A DNA stretch of 64,000 nt, from the NCBI RefSeq assembly GCF_013386165.1, contig NZ_JACAOS010000018.1:283323-347322 (forward strand), in the 5' to 3' direction. The position numbers were made by a program, and so were the translations under genes. Below are positions 35,091 through 42,925 of the stretch, piece after piece. The stretch's first letter is position 1. Every line of letters begins with the position of its first letter. The DNA comes from Pseudomonas gingeri (lineage in GTDB: Bacteria; Pseudomonadota; Gammaproteobacteria; Pseudomonadales; Pseudomonadaceae). The notes under the pieces are model-generated. The model was not told where the DNA came from. It saw nothing but the letters and a program-made list of their open reading frames with translations, and did no database searches.

Positions 35091-35108
35091 CGTTCGCGCC
35101 GGGGTTGA

Positions 35109-35429
35109 TCAGTTACGACGGCCCAGCAGCAGGCCGACCACCAGGCCGAAACCGGCGGAAATCGCCACGGTCTGCCATGGGTGACCGCCGATATAGGTTT
35201 CGGTCGCCTCGACCACCGGCTTGGTGCTTTCGCGTACGTGGGTCACCGAGTCCAGTGCTTGCTTGAGCTTCTGGCTGACCTGGGTGCGCAGGCTCTCGCC
35301 GTCCTCGCCCACCAGCGAGGCGCTGTCCTTGAGCAGTTTTTCCGACTCCTGGATCAACGCTTGCAACTCGCTGAAGGCCTGGTCCTTGATCTGGTCATTG
35401 GCGGCTTGTGCGGCGGATTTGCGGGCCAT
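35109..35429 (-). CDS. DUF883 family protein (ElaB/YqjD-like)
   Basis: 106 residues. A long amphipathic helix rich in Lys, Glu and Gln is followed by one transmembrane helix near the C terminus (WQTVAISAGFGLVVGLLLG) and a short RRN tail. This is the layout of ElaB/YqjD proteins, which anchor to the inner membrane and bind ribosomes in stationary phase in E. coli. AGGAAG precedes the ATG at 35429. It is monocistronic and divergent from the 84-residue gene. Confidence 0.85.
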   Translation of the reverse strand: MARKSAAQAANDQIKDQAFSELQALIQESEKLLKDSASLVGEDGESLRTQVSQKLKQALDSVTHVRESTKPVVEATETYIGGHPWQTVAISAGFGLVVGLLLGRRN

Positions 35430-35553
35430 GGAATCTTCCTTTCAAGTGAGTGATGAGATGAATCATGTGAGTCGGCCAAGGCGGTGAAAGTTGCAAATTT
35501 TTCTGTTGTGGCCCGGGTTCGAGCCAAAATCCTCGGCAGGATATTTCCATCGG

Positions 35554-35582
35554 CGGTGTAAGATACACGCCTATTTACACCG
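35554..35582. promoter_or_regulatory. inverted repeat just upstream of the 84-residue gene
   Basis: CGGTGTAA (35554-35561) and TTACACCG (35575-35582) are perfectly complementary around 13 nt, ending 12 nt before the start codon. It could be an operator or a 5'-UTR hairpin limiting ribosome access. Confidence 0.4.
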
Positions 35583-35594
35583 CAGGATTTTCCA

Positions 35595-35849
35595 ATGAGC
35601 TTCAATCTGGCTAACAAGTCCCTGGCTGAGCGTGCTGCCCTCGAGGATGAGAAGTCCCGGCTGTTCGACCTCTGGCAGAGCAACCTGGGCAAGTCCAAGG
35701 GTGAGGCCGCGCGCCTGTTCGGCGAGCGCGCCAAGCGCAAGGGCAAGTGGGCAGAGTGGGTGCGCTCGGAACTCGACACCCTGTCGCCGCCGGAATACAC
35801 CAGCATGGTGCGCAGTGAGGTCAATCGCCTGATGGCGGCGGCCAAGTAA
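35595..35849 (+). CDS. small conserved hypothetical protein
   Basis: 84 residues, charged and predicted all-helical: MSFNLANKSLAERAALEDEK, then RLFGERAKRKGKWAEWVRSELD. GCAGG lies 9 nt before the ATG. No membrane segment or known motif. Codon use matches its neighbours, so it is very likely real, but I do not recognise a family. It converges on the Gre-type factor gene with 9 bp between stops. Confidence 0.65.
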   Translation: MSFNLANKSLAERAALEDEKSRLFDLWQSNLGKSKGEAARLFGERAKRKGKWAEWVRSELDTLSPPEYTSMVRSEVNRLMAAAK

Positions 35850-35858
35850 CCCCAGCCT

Positions 35859-36341
35859 TCACTCGACCCGGATGATGCTATAGCGCTGGGCGACAGCACC
35901 GACCTTGATCGCCACGTCGTCGCCTTCCTGCTTGCCCAGCAGGGCACTGCCCAGGGGCGAGCGCGGGCTGATGACGGTGATCAGCTGGCCCGCGCTCTCG
36001 ACCTTGAGCCCGGCGGCATCGGGAGCCAGGAACAGCCATTGTTCACTGCCGTTCTCGGCTTCGAGGGCCAGCAGCGCGCCCAACTGGATACCGCTCTGCT
36101 CGTCATGGGGACGCAGGATCAGCTCCCGACAGCGCTTGATGGCCTGGCGGATTTCTTCCATGCGCCGGGCTTGTCCGGTGGCCAGGTACGAAGCCTCCAG
36201 GCCCAGTGTATCGTATTTGTTCTCGGCGACGTTTTCCTCGTCGGTCGCGGTTTCGTAGGCGGTCTGGGCCGCGCGCTGCAAGACGTCGAGATCGATGTCC
36301 AGCCGTTCGAGAAGCCGTTGATGCACGGCGTATTTGTCCAT
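35859..36341 (-). CDS. GreA/GreB-type transcript cleavage factor-like protein
   Basis: 160 residues from ATG 36341. The helical N-terminal part (HQRLLERLDIDLDVLQRAAQTAYETAT...ENKYDTLGLEASYLATGQARR) is a shortened coiled coil. The C-terminal FKBP-like domain carries ISPRSPLGSALLGKQEGDDVAI, the Gre signature. The usual acidic tip of GreA/B is replaced by ATDEENVAENKYDT, so true cleavage activity is uncertain. A TTG at 36359 would give six more residues and overlap the stop of the upstream gene. The ATG is preferred because the conserved part begins at MDKYAVHQ. It probably forms an operon with the small membrane protein 15 nt upstream. Confidence 0.75.
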   Translation of the reverse strand: MDKYAVHQRLLERLDIDLDVLQRAAQTAYETATDEENVAENKYDTLGLEASYLATGQARRMEEIRQAIKRCRELILRPHDEQSGIQLGALLALEAENGSEQWLFLAPDAAGLKVESAGQLITVISPRSPLGSALLGKQEGDDVAIKVGAVAQRYSIIRVE

Positions 36342-36355
36342 CACGATGATGTCGC

Positions 36356-36772
36356 TCAATTGCAGAACTGCAGCACGTTGGCCCGGCTCTTGTCAGTGGG
36401 CGCCGTCTGGTCCTGTTGCAGCCAGAACTGGCACTTGGGGTTGGACAGGTTGCGGTAGCTGCTGCGGGCCTGTTCCAGGCGCTGCTGTTCTTCGTTTTTG
36501 GAGAGGTTCTGTTTGTACTGCTCGAACATCTGCGTCGAATCGCCACCGCTTTGCGGCGCGGGGGCGATCACGGCAGGGGCCGGGTTGCTCAACTGACGGG
36601 CGGCCTCGGCCAGCGGGGCCAAGGGCTGCGGGACAAAGATCCGTGCCACCACCCAGGCGGTCAGGGCCAGGGCCATGACCCCCAACCAGATGCCCAGGGC
36701 GATACTGGCGGTCAATTGCAGAGGGTTGAGGGTGACATAAATGGGGCGACGCGCTTGTCGGCGGTAAGGCAT
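36356..36772 (-). CDS. small membrane-anchored hypothetical protein
   Basis: 138 residues. A basic N terminus (MPYRRQARRPIYVTLNPLQL) precedes one transmembrane helix (about 22-47). A periplasmic Pro/Ala-rich linker follows, then a short helical domain with two cysteines (PKCQFWLQQD and VLQFCN). AGGAGG 6 nt before ATG 36772 fixes the start. I do not recognise a function. It precedes the Gre-like gene on the same strand and is divergent from earP. Confidence 0.7.
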   Translation of the reverse strand: MPYRRQARRPIYVTLNPLQLTASIALGIWLGVMALALTAWVVARIFVPQPLAPLAEAARQLSNPAPAVIAPAPQSGGDSTQMFEQYKQNLSKNEEQQRLEQARSSYRNLSNPKCQFWLQQDQTAPTDKSRANVLQFCN

Positions 36773-36897
36773 GGTGACCTCCTGGCAGGGCGATTTGGCA
36801 CAAAGGGCAATTGTCCCATGAAGATTAATCGACATCGGCTCTTCTGCGCGCGCAGATTTATGCGGACAATCGGCGCTTTTGCCAAACGGAGCCCGGA

Positions 36898-38031
36898 ATG
36901 AAGGCCACCTGGGATATTTTCTGCACGGTTGTGGATAACTTTGGCGATATCGGGGTGACCTGGCGCCTGGCCCGGCAACTGGCCGCTGAACACGACTGTG
37001 CCGTGCGACTGTGGGTCGATGACCTGCGGGCCTTCGAGCATCTGTGCCCGGCGATTGATGTCGGGCTCGAACGGCAATCGCAGCGAGGGGTCGAAGTCTG
37101 CCGTTGGTCGACGCCCTGGTCGCCGGTGTCGGCGGCGGATGTGGTGATCGGCGCCTTCGCCTGCAGCTTGCCCCATGAATATATGGAAGCCATGGCGCAG
37201 CGGGAGAAGACGCCGTTGTGGCTCAATCTCGACTACCTGAGCGCCGAGGACTGGATCGTCGGCTGCCACGGGCTGCCGTCGGTCAAGTTCAAGCAGGTGC
37301 AGAAATTCTTCTTTTTCCCGGGTTTCCAGGTCGGGACCGGTGGCCTGCTGCGTGAGGCCGGGCTGCTGGAGCAGCGTCGGGCTTTTGTCCAGGATCCGCG
37401 GGCGCGTGGCGATTTCCTGTGTGGCCTGGGGGTCGAACCGACGGACGGTGCACGGCTTATCTCGCTGTTCGCCTATGAAAACCAGGGGTTGGCCAGTTGG
37501 ATGGATGCCCTGGCGGCCGACGTCCGGCCGACGCAATTGCTGGTGCCCGTGGGGCGTATCCTCGCCGATGTCCAGTGCTGGCTGGGGGTTGAAGGCCTGG
37601 TGGCAGGCGCTCGCGAGGTCCGTGGCGGCTTGACGGTGCAGGTGTTGCCGTTCGTCCCCCAGGAGGATTACGACCGCCTGCTGTGGAGCTGTGACTTCAA
37701 CGCGGTGCGCGGCGAAGACTCGTTCGTGCGGGCGCAATGGGCGGGGCGGCCGTTGCTCTGGCACATCTATCGCCAGGAGGATGACGTTCACCTGGACAAG
37801 CTGGAGGCCTTTCTCGGGGTGTACACCCAGGGGCTGTCGGTGCCGGCCAAGGCGGCGTTCGAGGATTGGTGGCGAGCCTGGAACGGGGCGGGGGATATGG
37901 CGTCGAGCTGGAATGCGGTGCTGGAAAACGAGCGGGAGCTGGCCGAACACGCTGAACATTGGTGTCTGGAACAGGGTTCGCGGACCGATCTTGCCACGGC
38001 GCTGGTGAAGCTTTACCTAAATTGGATATGA
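36898..38031 (+). CDS. earP: EF-P arginine rhamnosyltransferase
   Basis: 377 residues. EarP is a GT-B glycosyltransferase that moves rhamnose from dTDP-beta-L-rhamnose onto Arg32 of elongation factor P. The N-terminal CTVVDNFGDIGVTWRLARQL carries Asp13 and Asp17, the residues known to be essential in the family. The C-terminal domain includes VPQEDYDRLLW and VRGEDSFVRAQWAGRPLLWHIY, the nucleotide-sugar side. The gene lies 48 nt before efp, its substrate, the usual order in pseudomonads. Confidence 0.95.
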   Translation: MKATWDIFCTVVDNFGDIGVTWRLARQLAAEHDCAVRLWVDDLRAFEHLCPAIDVGLERQSQRGVEVCRWSTPWSPVSAADVVIGAFACSLPHEYMEAMAQREKTPLWLNLDYLSAEDWIVGCHGLPSVKFKQVQKFFFFPGFQVGTGGLLREAGLLEQRRAFVQDPRARGDFLCGLGVEPTDGARLISLFAYENQGLASWMDALAADVRPTQLLVPVGRILADVQCWLGVEGLVAGAREVRGGLTVQVLPFVPQEDYDRLLWSCDFNAVRGEDSFVRAQWAGRPLLWHIYRQEDDVHLDKLEAFLGVYTQGLSVPAKAAFEDWWRAWNGAGDMASSWNAVLENERELAEHAEHWCLEQGSRTDLATALVKLYLNWI

Positions 38032-38032
38032 T
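38003..38032 (+). promoter_or_regulatory. possible efp promoter at the end of earP
   Basis: A good -10 box TATGAT (38027-38032) overlaps the earP stop codon, with a weak TGGTGA 18 nt upstream. It would let the abundant EF-P be transcribed apart from earP. Confidence 0.4.
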
Positions 38033-38079
38033 ACGCGGCCTAGATTTATGTACATCCCATCCAAATTCGGATATTCGCA

Positions 38080-38649
38080 ATGAAAACTGGTAAAGAACTG
38101 AAACCCGGGACCGTGATCCGTCTCGAAAACGATCCTTGGCTGGTTCAGAAAGCTGAATTCACCAAGTCCGGTCGTAACAGCGCGATCATGAAGACCAAGC
38201 TGAAGAACCTGCTGACCGGTTACAAGACCGAGATCGTCTACAGCGCCGATGACAAACTGGACGACGTGATCCTCGACCGCAAAGAAGCGACCCTGTCCTT
38301 CATCAGCGGCGACTCCTACACGTTCATGGACACTTCTGACTACACCATGTACGAGCTGAACGCCGAAGACATCGAGGCTGTTCTGCCATTCGTGGAAGAA
38401 GGCATGACCGACGTCTGCGAAGCCGTCTTCTTCGAAGACCGTCTGGTTTCCGTAGAACTGCCGACCACCATCGTGCGTCAGATCGACTACACCGAAGGTT
38501 CCGCTCGCGGTGACACTTCCGGCAAGGTGATGAAGCCTGCCAAACTGAAGAACGGTACCGAACTGTCGGTTGCTGACTTCATCGAAATCGGCGACATGAT
38601 CGAGATCGATACCCGTGAAGGCGGTTCCTACAAAGGCCGTGCTAAATAA
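38080..38649 (+). CDS. efp: elongation factor P
   Basis: 189 residues, the standard length. It has the three beta-barrel domains of EF-P, which relieves ribosome stalling at polyproline. The modification loop reads KSGRNSAIMK with Arg32 at the tip, the residue EarP rhamnosylates, whereas EpmA-type factors carry lysine. That agrees with earP upstream. The C-terminal domain IEIGDMIEIDTREGGSYKGRAK is typical. Codon use is noticeably more biased than in neighbouring genes, as expected for a highly expressed protein. A strong terminator follows. Confidence 0.97.
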   Translation: MKTGKELKPGTVIRLENDPWLVQKAEFTKSGRNSAIMKTKLKNLLTGYKTEIVYSADDKLDDVILDRKEATLSFISGDSYTFMDTSDYTMYELNAEDIEAVLPFVEEGMTDVCEAVFFEDRLVSVELPTTIVRQIDYTEGSARGDTSGKVMKPAKLKNGTELSVADFIEIGDMIEIDTREGGSYKGRAK

Positions 38650-38678
38650 GCACTGCTTTTCGCCGCACAAACAAAAAA

Positions 38679-38703
38679 GCCCGGACATGCGCCGGGCTTT
38701 TTT
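38679..38703 (+). terminator. rho-independent terminator of efp
   Basis: GCCCGG pairs with CCGGGC around ACATGCG. Six A residues precede the stem and six T residues follow it. It lies 30 nt after the efp stop codon. Confidence 0.88.
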
Positions 38704-38741
38704 GTGTCTGCTTGTTTCTGTTTCTATGTGGCTACCACGAT

Positions 38742-38834
38742 CCTGTAGGAGCCGGCTTGCTGGCGATGCGGTCCAATAGTCGCCATCGTTATTGACTGAC
38801 AAATCGCTATCGCCAGCAAGCCGGCTCCTACAGG
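38742..38834. repeat. REP pair, 26-nt perfect inverted arms
   Basis: The left unit starts CCTGTAGGAGCCGGCTTGCT (38742-38767). The right unit (38809-38834) is its exact reverse complement, with 41 nt between. It sits between the converging efp and esterase genes. Confidence 0.85.
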
Positions 38835-38842
38835 TGGAGGCC

Positions 38843-39853
38843 TTATTTCAGGTGTTCTTTCAGTTCCTGCGAAGCCTGCAACATGGCCGAACGGACTTCC
38901 GGCACCTGGCTGACCACATTGAGCAAACCGTAGTCGTGGATCATGCCGTTGTAGCGCACGCTGGTCACCGGCACGCCGGCTTCATCCAGCTTGCGACCGT
39001 AGGCCTCGCCTTCGTCGCGCAGCACGTCGGAACCGGCGGTCTGGATCAGCGCAGGCGGCAAGCCCTTGAGCTGAGCCGTGCTGGCCCGTAGCGGCGAGGC
39101 GTAGATCTCGCTGCGTTGCTTGGCATCGGTGGTGTAATTGTCCCAGAACCATTTCATCATGTTCCGGGTAAGGAAATGCCCCTCGGCGTACTGGTTGTAG
39201 GACGCCGTCTCGAAATTGGCATCGGTCACCGGCCACAGCAGCAGTTGGAACTTGATCGCTGGCGTGCCCTTGTCCTTGGCCATCAGGCTGACCACCGCGG
39301 CCATGTTGCCGCCGACGCTGTTGCCGGCCACGGCCAGGCGCTTGCCGTCGACATTGATCTCCTGGCCGTGTTCGGCCACCCACTTCGTCGCGGCGTAGGC
39401 CTGGTTGATCGCCACCGGGTAGTGCGCTTCCGGCGACGGTGTGTAGTTGACGAACACCGCTGCCGCACCCGACCCGACCACCAGGTCGCGGACCAGTCGC
39501 TCGTGGGTCGGGAAATCCCCCAGGACCCAACCGCCACCGTGGAAGAACATGAACACTGGCAGCGTGCCCTTGACCCCGGCCGGGCGGACGATGGTCAGCG
39601 CCAGCGGCTTGCCGTCGACCTGGATGGTCTTCTGGCTGACATCGGCCTGGGGCAGGTTCAGCTTGACCCCTGACTGCGCCCCGGACAGCACGGCGCGTGC
39701 TTCGGTCGGCGTCAGTTGTTCCATCGGCTTGCCGCCGCCGCCGTTCAAGGCATCGAGAAACGCCTGGGTGTTGTGTTCGACATCACCGGCGAAGGCACTC
39801 TGGACGGACAGCGCGAGCAGGGTACCGGTCAGGACTTTGCTGAAAGTGTTCAT
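38843..39853 (-). CDS. exported alpha/beta hydrolase (HSL/acetyl esterase type)
   Basis: 336 residues with a signal peptide ending near AFA-GD (22/23). HGGG (105-108) forms the oxyanion hole of the hormone-sensitive lipase family. Nucleophile Ser179 is in GNSVGG, Asp is in GSDVLRDEGE, and His is in MIHDYGLL. So it is predicted to be an active periplasmic or secreted carboxylesterase. It begins 24 nt after the ohr stop codon on the same strand and is probably co-transcribed with it, which suggests a role in peroxide or lipid-peroxide stress. The substrate is unknown. Confidence 0.88.
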   Translation of the reverse strand: MNTFSKVLTGTLLALSVQSAFAGDVEHNTQAFLDALNGGGGKPMEQLTPTEARAVLSGAQSGVKLNLPQADVSQKTIQVDGKPLALTIVRPAGVKGTLPVFMFFHGGGWVLGDFPTHERLVRDLVVGSGAAAVFVNYTPSPEAHYPVAINQAYAATKWVAEHGQEINVDGKRLAVAGNSVGGNMAAVVSLMAKDKGTPAIKFQLLLWPVTDANFETASYNQYAEGHFLTRNMMKWFWDNYTTDAKQRSEIYASPLRASTAQLKGLPPALIQTAGSDVLRDEGEAYGRKLDEAGVPVTSVRYNGMIHDYGLLNVVSQVPEVRSAMLQASQELKEHLK

Positions 39854-39877
39854 GTTCGGATCCTTGAAGGTGAGGGG

Positions 39878-40297
39878 TTAGACAGTGACGTGCAGGCGGA
39901 CGTCGACGTTGCCACGGGTGGCGTTGGAGTACGGGCAGACCTGGTGGGCGGCGTCGACCAGGCTTTGTGCTTCGGCTTGTTCCAGGCCCGGCAGGCTGAT
40001 GTGCAGGTCGATATCCAGGCCGAAACCACCAGGGATCTGGCCGATGCCGACATGGGCGGTGATCGCGGCGTCGGCCGGGATCTGGCGCTTGCTCTGGCTG
40101 GCGACGAATTTCAGGGCGCCGATGAAGCAAGCCGAGTAACCGGCGGCGAACAGTTGTTCCGGGTTGGTTGCGGCACCGCCGGCACCCCCGAGTTCTTTCG
40201 GGGTGGCGAGCTTGACGTCGAGGATCTGGTCGCTGGAAACAGCACGGCCGTCACGGCCACCGGTGGAGGTTGCGATTGCGGTGTAGAGAGTTTGCAT
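39878..40297 (-). CDS. ohr: organic hydroperoxide resistance protein
   Basis: 139 residues, the normal size for Ohr. The two redox cysteines are Cys57 (in AAGYSACFIGAL) and Cys121 (in HQVCPYSNATRGN). Arg15 and Glu47 (in NPEQLF) complete the active site that reduces organic and fatty acid hydroperoxides with lipoylated partners. ATG 40297 begins MQTLYTAIATSTGGRDG. A promoter overlapping a TGCGCA inverted repeat lies upstream, and the MarR-type gene beyond it is the likely repressor. Confidence 0.95.
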   Translation of the reverse strand: MQTLYTAIATSTGGRDGRAVSSDQILDVKLATPKELGGAGGAATNPEQLFAAGYSACFIGALKFVASQSKRQIPADAAITAHVGIGQIPGGFGLDIDLHISLPGLEQAEAQSLVDAAHQVCPYSNATRGNVDVRLHVTV

Positions 40298-40364
40298 GAT
40301 GAGCCTCGTCGTTTCAGGTTGGTTGTTTGCGCTAAATGTTTGCGCGTTAACTAAATGCGAGGTA

Positions 40365-40393
40365 AATGTACTGCGCAAATATATTGTGCGCAA
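40365..40393 (-). promoter_or_regulatory. ohr promoter with embedded OhrR-type operator
   Basis: On the minus strand TTGCGC (40393-40388) and TACATT (40370-40365) are spaced by 17 nt. The same bases carry TGCGCA (40372-40377) and TGCGCA (40387-40392) around an A+T-rich centre. More TTTGCGC copies occur at 40326 and 40339. An operator over the -35 and spacer fits repression by OhrR. Confidence 0.6.
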
Positions 40394-40517
40394 GATAAAT
40401 TTTCAAAAAAACCGAATCCAGGTTTTTGGCGGGGGTCAGGGAGGGAGGTTAACGGCAATCGCGAAGGTGTTACCGCGAGCCGGATCGCCCCTGTGGCTAG
40501 GAGCGATCCGGCTTTTC

Positions 40518-40562
40518 TGTAGGAGCAGACTTGCGGTTGTAGGAGCCAGCTTGCTGGCGATC
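40518..40562. repeat. REP elements, one partial and one complete
   Basis: CTGTAGGAGCAGACTTGCGG (40518 onward) is a degenerate unit. TGTAGGAGCCAGCTTGCTGG follows from 40538, in the same orientation rather than inverted. They lie between the ohr promoter and the 3' end of ohrR. Confidence 0.65.
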
Positions 40563-40589
40563 AGCGCGAAGCGCTGAAGGCAGGCGCTG

Positions 40590-41042
40590 TCAAAGACTGT
40601 CTTGCAGATGCCCGCGCAAGGCCACCAACTCGGCCTGAAGGGCGCGCAGGCGTTCCAGGGAGTCGCCGCTGGCGGCGAGAATGCATTGCGGGATACCCCG
40701 CGCCTGCTCGCGCAAGGCCCGGCCCTGTTCGGTCAACTCGACGATGACCACGCGCTCGTCCTCTTTGCTCCGGGTCCGGCTCAGCAGCCCTTCGCTTTCC
40801 AGGCGCTTGAGCAGGGGCGTCAGGGAACCCGGATCGGTCAGCAGGCGCGTGCTGATCTCGCCCACGGTCAGGCCGTCCTTTTCCCAGAGCACCATCATCG
40901 CCAGGTATTGCGGATAGGTCAGGTTGAGCGCCTGGAGCAGGGGTTTGTAGACCTTGGTCATCAACAACGAGGTGGAGTGCAGGGCAAAGCACACCTGGTT
41001 GTCCAGAAGCAGGTCGTCACAGTTGTCGCGGTTGCTGGTCAT
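40590..41042 (-). CDS. ohrR: MarR-family regulator, OhrR type
   Basis: 150 residues. A winged helix of MarR type (LTVGEISTRLLTDPGSLTPLLKRLESEGLLSRTRSKEDERVVIVELTEQG). An N-terminal Cys18 in DNQVCFALHS corresponds to the peroxide-sensing cysteine of OhrR. When it is oxidised by organic hydroperoxide the repressor leaves DNA. ATG 41042 is chosen because the conserved region begins there; 86 codons upstream are open but unlike coding sequence. It precedes ohr on the same strand with about 290 bp between. Confidence 0.88.
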   Translation of the reverse strand: MTSNRDNCDDLLLDNQVCFALHSTSLLMTKVYKPLLQALNLTYPQYLAMMVLWEKDGLTVGEISTRLLTDPGSLTPLLKRLESEGLLSRTRSKEDERVVIVELTEQGRALREQARGIPQCILAASGDSLERLRALQAELVALRGHLQDSL

Positions 41043-41115
41043 CACTAAAGCCTTGTGCGTTACGTTCGATGAATCTAGCGGTCGAATCTTTAATGCGCCA
41101 GAGAATTTTCCCGGC

Positions 41116-42072
41116 CTAGTGTCGTCCCAGGCCGCTTTGCAGGGCCAGGTCCCACGGTGGTACGGGGCTGAAACGACCCTTGAGGAACTCCAGCAACAAG
41201 CGGCTGCGGGAGTTGGCCGGTTGTTCCAGGCGCAGCGCATAGACACCGGAGCTTTCCGGGGCCGGCAGGCCGTTTTCGCAAAACAGCGGCAGTAGTTCAC
41301 CGCGCAGCAGGTATTCGCTGATCAGCCACGTCGGCAGATGGGCGATACCCAGGCCGGCCAGGGCTCCGGACAGCAGCGCCTCGGCATTGTTCGAGGTCAT
41401 GCGTACCCGCGCCGGACGATACTGCTGCATCTGCCCGTCCTGGACGAAGCGCCAGGCCATGAACGGGGCCAGGGCGTCCCAGTCGAGGCCGTCATGTTCG
41501 CTCAACTCGCTGGGATGAGTCGGCGTGCCGCGACTTTTCAGGTAGGCGGGGCTGGCACAGGCGATCCGCACGATGCTCGCCAGGGGCGTGGCCACCAGCC
41601 GGGTATCGGCCATTTGTCCGGCGCGCAGCACCAGGTCGACCTTGCCCAGGTTGGAGCCTTGCATGTCGACGAAGCTGTCGATCAGGTGCAGTTGCACATC
41701 CAGTCCCGGATAACCGGTGAGAAAGTCGGCGATGGCCGGCGCCAGGTGCCGTCGACCGAAAGCCGCCGGCGCGTCGACCCGGATCAAGCCCTCGGGGGCG
41801 TTGCTCAGGGAAACGGCCTCGGCCCGCGCCAGGCGCAGTTCGGCAACGATGCGCCGGGCCCGTTCGGCGAACGCCAGGCCTGCGGGCGTGGCCCGGACCG
41901 CATGGGTGCTGCGAATGAACAGGCGGCTGCCGACCGAGCTTTCCAAGCTGTCGATCCGGCGTGCCACGGCGGACGGGGTCAGCGGATGGAGGCGGGAGGC
42001 GGCGGAAAAACTGCCGGTTTCCAGGACATCGAGAAACAGGCCGAGTTGATCGGTCAGCGTCGTGGGATTCAT
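41116..42072 (-). CDS. LysR-family transcriptional regulator
   Basis: 318 residues of the CrgA/YafC-like group: TDQLGLFLDVLETGSFSAAS, then LTPSAVARRIDSLESSVGSRLFIRSTHAVRAT. The effector domain is complete. ATG 42072 starts the conserved region, with a weak ribosome site. It is divergent from the TauE/SafE permease gene across 97 bp, so that transporter is the natural target. Confidence 0.88.
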   Translation of the reverse strand: MNPTTLTDQLGLFLDVLETGSFSAASRLHPLTPSAVARRIDSLESSVGSRLFIRSTHAVRATPAGLAFAERARRIVAELRLARAEAVSLSNAPEGLIRVDAPAAFGRRHLAPAIADFLTGYPGLDVQLHLIDSFVDMQGSNLGKVDLVLRAGQMADTRLVATPLASIVRIACASPAYLKSRGTPTHPSELSEHDGLDWDALAPFMAWRFVQDGQMQQYRPARVRMTSNNAEALLSGALAGLGIAHLPTWLISEYLLRGELLPLFCENGLPAPESSGVYALRLEQPANSRSRLLLEFLKGRFSPVPPWDLALQSGLGRH

Positions 42073-42169
42073 AAAGGTTGCTTGTGCGAGATTGGCATAG
42101 CCATTGTGCGTTGCTGTGCGTTTCCGCGCTAGAGCGGACTGCGTAGCATGGAGGCCATTGAGTGGGGAG

Positions 42170-42925
42170 ATGGCTGTGATCGAATTGATGGAGTACTTGC
42201 TGCTGGGCGTCGTGATGGGCGGTGTCGGCGGGATCTTCGGCATTGGTGGCGGCATGATCGCGATACCGGTGCTGGGCATTCTGTTCGGCCTCGACCAGCA
42301 GTTGGCCCAGGGCACGGCCTTGGTGATGGTGGTGCCCAATGTGGTGCTGGCCTTGCATCGTTATAACCAGCGCAATCGCATCCAGCTGCGCCACGCGCTG
42401 CCACTGGTGCTGATGAGTTTCTGTTTTGCCTGGTTCGGTGCCTTGTGGGCGGTGGGGCTGGATTCGCGCAGCATGCGCCTGGGGTTTATCGGTTTCCTGC
42501 TGGCGCTGGCGCTGTTCTACCTGGTGCGCCTGTTCATGACGCAGTCCCCGGTGTCGGCGCAGATGCGTTACCCCTGGCCCTGGCTCGGCGTGCTGGGCGC
42601 GGCATCCGGGACCATGGGCGGGTTGTTCGGGGTCGGCGGGGCGGTGGTGGCGACGCCGGTTCTGACCAGCGTCTTCGGCACGTCGCAGGTGGTCGCCCAG
42701 GGGCTGTCGCTGGCATTGGCCTTGCCGAGCACCAGTGTGACCCTGGTGACTTACGCAGTGCATAACGAGGTGGACTGGCGCATGGGCATCCCCATGGCCA
42801 TCGGCGGCCTGATGAGTATCAGTTGGGGGGTGAAAGTCGCCTACGCCTTGCCCGAAAGAGTCTTGCGCGGCCTGTTTTGCGCTTACCTGGTGTTCGGCGC
42901 GCTGCTGCTCAGCTTCAAAGTTTGA
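42170..42925 (+). CDS. TauE/SafE-family membrane permease
   Basis: 251 residues with about seven to eight helices. Two halves each carry a glycine-rich motif (GGVGGIFGIGGGMIAIPVL and GTMGGLFGVGGAVVATPVL), the signature of TauE/SafE (DUF81) anion permeases linked to sulfite, sulfoacetate and related export. GGGG lies 4 nt before ATG 42170. Its 3' end overlaps the converging LysR gene by 11 bp. Substrate unknown. Confidence 0.88.
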   Translation: MAVIELMEYLLLGVVMGGVGGIFGIGGGMIAIPVLGILFGLDQQLAQGTALVMVVPNVVLALHRYNQRNRIQLRHALPLVLMSFCFAWFGALWAVGLDSRSMRLGFIGFLLALALFYLVRLFMTQSPVSAQMRYPWPWLGVLGAASGTMGGLFGVGGAVVATPVLTSVFGTSQVVAQGLSLALALPSTSVTLVTYAVHNEVDWRMGIPMAIGGLMSISWGVKVAYALPERVLRGLFCAYLVFGALLLSFKV

